A stretch of DNA of 41,456 bases, taken from IMG/VR virus record IMGVR_UViG_3300030108_002937, positions 1-41,456 of that record; one strand, 5' to 3'. This DNA is from a virus. The position numbers were made by a program, and so were the translations under genes. Of this stretch, positions 37,617-41,456 are shown piece after piece. Every line of letters starts with the position of its first letter. Position 1 is the first letter of the stretch. Below the pieces are notes generated by a model. That model saw only the letters and a list, made by a program, of their open reading frames with translations, did not search any database and was not told where the DNA came from.

Positions 37617-39071
37617 ATGGCTAGTATTGGAACTACCAGAGGTACGGACATTCCGAATCTCGACAATACTTTGAGTGTTGCGGATAAGACCGTAAAGAAC
37701 ACTCTCTTGAGCAGAGGCTTTAAACTGACCCCTGACTCATACACAACTGTTGACGATCTCATCAAGGCAACTCGTGAGGACGTCATGCCCGACTTGGTAA
37801 AAGTCTATGGTGACCAAGGATTGACAGGATTCTTGAAGTTGACTGGCGCCGTCAATAACGGCGGATCTTCAGACCAGATCGACTGGTGGGAAGAGGGTCG
37901 TCGTCACAGAGCGTACACCATTTCTGACTCATTGTCTCCAGGTGGTGCATCAACTATGACTGTGTCTGATGCCACCTTTAGAAAGGAGGTTCAGAAGAAC
38001 GACGTCATCATGGACGCAGAGACAGGCACTCGCTTTATCGTAAAGTCTGGCGGTGCTACTACATCTACAAGCTCACCAGACAATGTTGTCTTGGTGAAGA
38101 TGGACGGAACTACAATCGCAAACGACGACGTAACTTCATCTAGCGCCAAGTTTATCGTCATCGGTAACATCTACGCTCAGGGAACTAATCAGCCTACAGG
38201 ATTTACCGATCCAGGTATCGTTCGCTACACCAACCCATACATGATTGTGAAGGATCGCTACGAGGTCAACGGATCTCAAGCAACCAACATCGGTTACGTA
38301 AACTTGGGTGGTGGCGACTTCCGCTGGTTCATGTACGGTGAGAAAGAAGCTCGTGCTCGTTTTGAGGACAAGCGTGAGTTGATGATGCTCTTCGGCGAAA
38401 AGCGTCCTTCTGAGGCTGCTGGTAGTGAGTTGACTAACACTCTCGCAGGATCTGAGGGTTACTTCTCTGCTGTAGAGAACAGAGGTATCAATGTCGCTTC
38501 TGCCGCCTCTAACCCAATGGACTCTTTCTCTGAGTTTGATGACATCATCTTGGAGTTGGACAAGCAGGGTGCTCCTTCCGAGTACGCTATGTACGTGAAC
38601 AGAAAGCAAGACCTCGCTATCGACGACATGTTGGCTGCAGGTATCGCTACTGGTGTGACTGCAGGCCTCCCAGGTCAGTTCGGTTCATTCCAGAACAACG
38701 CAGACATGGCCGTACAGCTTGGATTTAAGAGCTTCACACGCGGTGGCTACACCTTCCACAAGCACGACTGGAGATTGTTGAACGATCCAACCATGTTGGG
38801 TGCAGGTTCTTCTAACTTCATCCAGGGTGCTATGGTGCCTTTGAGAACTGTGAACGACGCCCGCAGCGGTGCTTCTGTTCCTGCACTCTCTATGTACTAC
38901 AAGGAGGCAAACGGTTACAGCCGTGAGATGGAGCACTGGGTAACTGGTGGTGGTGTTCTCGGACACAACAACAACGGTGACCTCGGCACAGACCAGGCTG
39001 TATTCCACTACAGATCAGAAATTGCTCTCTGCGTTCGCGCTGCAAACCAGCACGTATTGATCAAGGGGTAA
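37617..39071 (+). CDS. Major capsid protein
   Basis: 484 residues in the canonical slot after the scaffold gene. The N-terminal arm is followed by KNTLLSRGFKLTPDSYTTVD and IDWWEEGRRHRAYTISDSLS. Later comes a helix plus G-loop region (FEDKRELMMLFGEKRPSEAA) and a C-terminal domain with GGYTFHKHDWRLLNDPT. The layout suits an HK97-fold capsid protein. Codon use is strikingly optimised (almost all GGT/GAC/AAG), as expected for the most abundant protein. The W-W-E-E and R-H-R segment recalls crAss-type capsid proteins, tentative. Confidence 0.85.
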   Translation: MASIGTTRGTDIPNLDNTLSVADKTVKNTLLSRGFKLTPDSYTTVDDLIKATREDVMPDLVKVYGDQGLTGFLKLTGAVNNGGSSDQIDWWEEGRRHRAYTISDSLSPGGASTMTVSDATFRKEVQKNDVIMDAETGTRFIVKSGGATTSTSSPDNVVLVKMDGTTIANDDVTSSSAKFIVIGNIYAQGTNQPTGFTDPGIVRYTNPYMIVKDRYEVNGSQATNIGYVNLGGGDFRWFMYGEKEARARFEDKRELMMLFGEKRPSEAAGSELTNTLAGSEGYFSAVENRGINVASAASNPMDSFSEFDDIILELDKQGAPSEYAMYVNRKQDLAIDDMLAAGIATGVTAGLPGQFGSFQNNADMAVQLGFKSFTRGGYTFHKHDWRLLNDPTMLGAGSSNFIQGAMVPLRTVNDARSGASVPALSMYYKEANGYSREMEHWVTGGGVLGHNNNGDLGTDQAVFHYRSEIALCVRAANQHVLIKG

Positions 39072-39107
39072 TAGTCTTATTGTTTAACTATTAAAACCTA
39101 GATCATT

Positions 39108-39539
39108 ATGGCTACTTTTAGACACGCGACCCCAGGGTCAATCGTTACATCAAGAAGAGTTATCGTATCTGATGCGGTTACTTCTGATGGCAACACCAAG
39201 TTTACCATCCTGCAGCCAGCAAATTCTGCAATCAACAAGGTTATCGTTAGAAATCTTGACGCGATTGCTTTTGATGAAAGCGCTGTGTTGAAGGTGTCTT
39301 GCGGAACTCAGCTTGACGGAACTGAAGTTTTTGGTTTCGACAACCTTGTTTCTGGCGCCTCTCTAGCTGCTAACACATTGCTTGTACCTGGAATTACCAC
39401 AGGGGTAAGCGATGCTGATGGTGGATCAGTTGTAACCGACGAAAGAGATCTTCACTTTACCCTTAATGCCAACGCTACACTTACAGCGACTGGTAACGGT
39501 AGAATTGAGTTCACTGTCGTTTACAGAGTCTTTGACTAA
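39108..39539 (+). CDS. Beta-rich virion protein after the capsid gene
   Basis: 143 residues: VTSDGNTKFTILQPANSAIN, KVIVRNLDAIAFDESAVLKV and LHFTLNANATLTATGNGRIE. Alternating strands with a conserved-looking V-I-V-R-N like the Y-I-(R/K)-N of the 35 kb paralogues. Likely a head or head-tail protein. Followed by a strong terminator. Confidence 0.65.
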   Translation: MATFRHATPGSIVTSRRVIVSDAVTSDGNTKFTILQPANSAINKVIVRNLDAIAFDESAVLKVSCGTQLDGTEVFGFDNLVSGASLAANTLLVPGITTGVSDADGGSVVTDERDLHFTLNANATLTATGNGRIEFTVVYRVFD

Positions 39540-39540
39540 T

Positions 39541-39578
39541 GCGAATGGGGCTTCGGCCCCCTTTGCTTTCTCTTTTTT
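39541..39578 (+). terminator. Rho-independent terminator after the capsid operon
   Basis: GGGGC-TTCG-GCCCC stem-loop extended by GCGAA/TTTGC, then a T-rich run TTTCTCTTTTTT. Confidence 0.9.
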
Positions 39579-39604
39579 AAAAAACACGAAAAACAAAAAT
39601 TATT

Positions 39605-40201
39605 ATGGGACACATTGATGAAATGTTGGTAACCAAAATGGCGGCCAACACAATGAACTCTAGATACCTGGATTTCTGCGGAGGATTCGTAGGAAACCTG
39701 AAGACTGGAACTACAATTACTGATGCAGTTGCTGATGCTGGAACTGGTGGTGATGCTGCAGCAATTCTTGCGGCCACTTTGGTAGACGGTGAAATCGTTG
39801 CATGCGAACACGACGGAGGCGCTGCTGGTACTTTGTACCTGCCAAAGGCCGTTAATGGTGCTTACTGTGCTGTCGAAATCACTGGAGATATTGACGAGGC
39901 TAACGCTTTGACCTTCGAGGCTAGAGGCGCTGCTGTAGCTACGTCTACTGCGGTTTTGGCTAAGCAGTTGATTGGGCCTTTGAATGAGCACGGTGCCTCT
40001 GCTCAAACAGTTGAGACTGCAGGCACGGCTGAAGCCCCTACGTCAGTTAAGTTGATCTACACTGCGGCAGCAGCTAATACTAACTTCTTGGGCGTTGGTA
40101 GCGTTATTCAGTTCTACTGCCCTAAAGATGATCAGTGGTTGGTTAGAGTAACAAATATCGCCGAGGGTGACAGCTCTACTGGTGTTTTTACTGTTGCTTA
40201 A
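39605..40201 (+). CDS. Abundant-codon virion protein
   Basis: 198 residues, Ala/Gly/Thr-rich: MLVTKMAANTMNSRYLDFCG, AAILAATLVDGEIVACEHDG, SVKLIYTAAAANTNFLGVGS. Codon use like the capsid gene, so highly expressed. Single gene between two terminators. It may be a tail tube, decoration or minor capsid protein; not recognised. Confidence 0.65.
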   Translation: MGHIDEMLVTKMAANTMNSRYLDFCGGFVGNLKTGTTITDAVADAGTGGDAAAILAATLVDGEIVACEHDGGAAGTLYLPKAVNGAYCAVEITGDIDEANALTFEARGAAVATSTAVLAKQLIGPLNEHGASAQTVETAGTAEAPTSVKLIYTAAAANTNFLGVGSVIQFYCPKDDQWLVRVTNIAEGDSSTGVFTVA

Positions 40202-40225
40202 TACTGATTCACAATCTTAAGCTAC

Positions 40226-40256
40226 GAGAAAGGCCCTTTGGGGCCTTTTTCTTTTT
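40226..40256 (+). terminator. Rho-independent terminator
   Basis: AAAGGCCC-TTTG-GGGCCTTT, 8 pairs, followed by TTCTTTTTC. Confidence 0.92.
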
Positions 40257-40259
40257 CAC

Positions 40260-40267
40260 TATATTTG
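40260..40267 (+). promoter_or_regulatory. TATATTTG promoter element
   Basis: Fourteen bases before the ATG at 40282 and just after the terminator, so it must start a new transcript. Confidence 0.6.
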
Positions 40268-40281
40268 CGGTACTTTAGTGC

Positions 40282-41456
40282 AATGAAAAAATTCTTCCTG
40301 TTTAAGCGTAAGGACGTCAGCGCGTCGAGTAGTTCTGTATCCGACAACGGAGAAGGGCTAGACATCTTGGCTGTAGCTACAGACAGCCTGGCGTTTATGA
40401 CTGCCTCCTTGGGAAGGGTTCACATTGTATTCAACGACGCCACTATATACGAAGAAAACAGCCTACTCGAAGGTGAGTCATTCAAGAAGACTTCTGTGTC
40501 TGTGGCTTGCGAAGAGGGCAAAGAAGCCAGTGTCATAGAGTCCATCATGAAGTTCGTGTCGTCTGAGAAGACCACAACGAATATCATGAGGTTCGATGCA
40601 GTAGACGGCAAGGCCACCATAGGTGCTGCAAAAGTAAACTCTTTCACCGACGTGGTGTCTGAGGTCAAGCAGCTCCCTACCGTGAGAACCACGCAGGAGA
40701 TCAGCAAGAAGACGTTTATAGGGGGTACGGCAGGCACGGCCCTCGGCACTGGCACAATCATCGCCGACATAGACTTCGGTGAGGGCAACAAGCCTGTTAT
40801 AGACCTCAACGAGACTGGTCTCAGCGAGTCGGGCGGTAACGTAAACGGCTGGACAAACAATGGCTCTGGAGGCAGTACCTACAACATCGCCTCTAGCAAG
40901 GTTACTGGAACTATACCTCTAGACACCTCTACGGGTAGATCCAATAACGGTTTGTCTACACAGGCTGCGGACATGGGGTCTTCGACTAATTTCGAGCTAG
41001 ACAATACGTACACGCAATCGGGTCCGTTTACAATGTTCGCGGTAATAGGTAGGAGCACGTCTGATATACAGGACAATCCAAAGTTTGGGTTCTTGGTGCA
41101 GGGCACTACATCGGGTTCTGGCACTCAGGGGCTTACATTTATGTTTTCTGATCCATTTGATAACAACAACTTCTATTTCCAATTTGCTGGAGAGAAGGGA
41201 GGGTTCTTCAAGGCGCCCACTGCAAGCCCCATAATAGATTCTTCGCTGCCTGCTGCAGAGATGAGAACGGCTTATGTATTTGTGATACGTAGAGATAGCT
41301 CGTCAAACATCTACATATACGACACCACGGGCACGGCAGTGGCTTCCGCTCCAGCCAATACGTCTGGCACGTACAGGACGGATTTGGACGTCAAGGTAGA
41401 GCACCTCGGCAACGGTCAGGGCGAGAAGTTCCAAGGCAACCTTGCGAGGTTTGGGG
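40282..41456 (+). CDS. Tail or fibre protein with lectin-like (LamG/concanavalin-type) domain, 5' part
   Basis: Open from ATG 40282 to the window end (391 codons visible, no stop). The N-terminus is a charged cytosolic-type start (MKKFFLFKRKDVSASS) then an alpha/beta domain of about 110 residues. From about 165 come DIDFGEGNKPVIDLNETG, PFTMFAVIGRSTSD and FMFSDPFDNNNFYFQFAGEK, then RTAYVFVIRRDSSSNIYIYD, the strand pattern of LamG/concanavalin A-like sandwiches that bind sugars. Probably begins the tail module; C-terminal part outside the window. Confidence 0.7.

Overview
The window is a large segment of a tailed, double-stranded DNA bacteriophage genome (or provirus) whose host is most likely a marine bacterium of the phylum Bacteroidota. 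The phage identity rests on a contiguous late block with terminase large subunit, portal, scaffold-like protein and major capsid protein. The host inference rests on repeated TATATTTG elements just upstream of start codons (the Bacteroidota -7 box is TAnnTTTG), on a secreted protein ending in a type IX secretion (gliding-motility type) sorting domain, on an M43 metalloprotease with a dockerin-like tail, and on a primase-helicase with a BT4734/VirE-type N-terminus. The shape of the terminase and the 792-residue portal recall crAss-like phages, but that is an impression from motifs and layout, not a database result.

Layout. 1-941 (+): end of an outer-membrane beta-barrel-like gene, a small membrane/coiled-coil protein and a secreted thioredoxin-like protein. 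938-3594 (-): two secreted proteins, one with a type IX sorting domain and one M43 protease. 3587-10662 (-): DNA metabolism, with two PD-(D/E)XK nucleases (one T7 endonuclease I-like), primase-helicase, a nucleotide-modification-associated protein, an SSB-like protein, a RecE-like exonuclease, a single-strand annealing protein, a DnaA-domain-IV-like initiator and a 41-residue Fis-type HTH protein. 10679-17091 (-): a long array of small early genes of unknown function, mostly coupled by ATGA overlaps. It is interrupted by a 300-base structured RNA region, three related covarying hairpins and a recurring TCAAACTTCAA leader motif. 16299-17621: an extraordinary run of about 30 short perfect hairpins in coding and non-coding DNA. 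17622-17907: rightward control region with a Bacteroidota-type promoter.

17908-41456 (mostly +): virion and packaging genes. In order: internal and virion proteins, an M15 peptidase endolysin, a winged-helix regulator on the other strand, a tandem GroES-like protein, tRNA-Ile(UAU) and tRNA-Arg(UCU), terminase, portal, a 1036-residue DUF285-repeat protein, four lysine-rich microproteins, small beta-rich virion proteins, scaffold, major capsid protein, two further virion proteins and the start of a lectin-like tail protein that runs off the window.

How it fits together. The leftward module makes replication and recombination machinery plus many host-takeover candidates; the rightward module builds the particle. 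Both arms diverge from about 17.1-17.9 kb, which makes that hairpin-dense stretch the natural candidate for a replication origin or master regulatory region. Nine genes here are short reading frames or shortened starts that were worked out by hand; the most secure are 10537-10662, 11857-12027, 13541-13696, 15124-15294 and 26160-26291.
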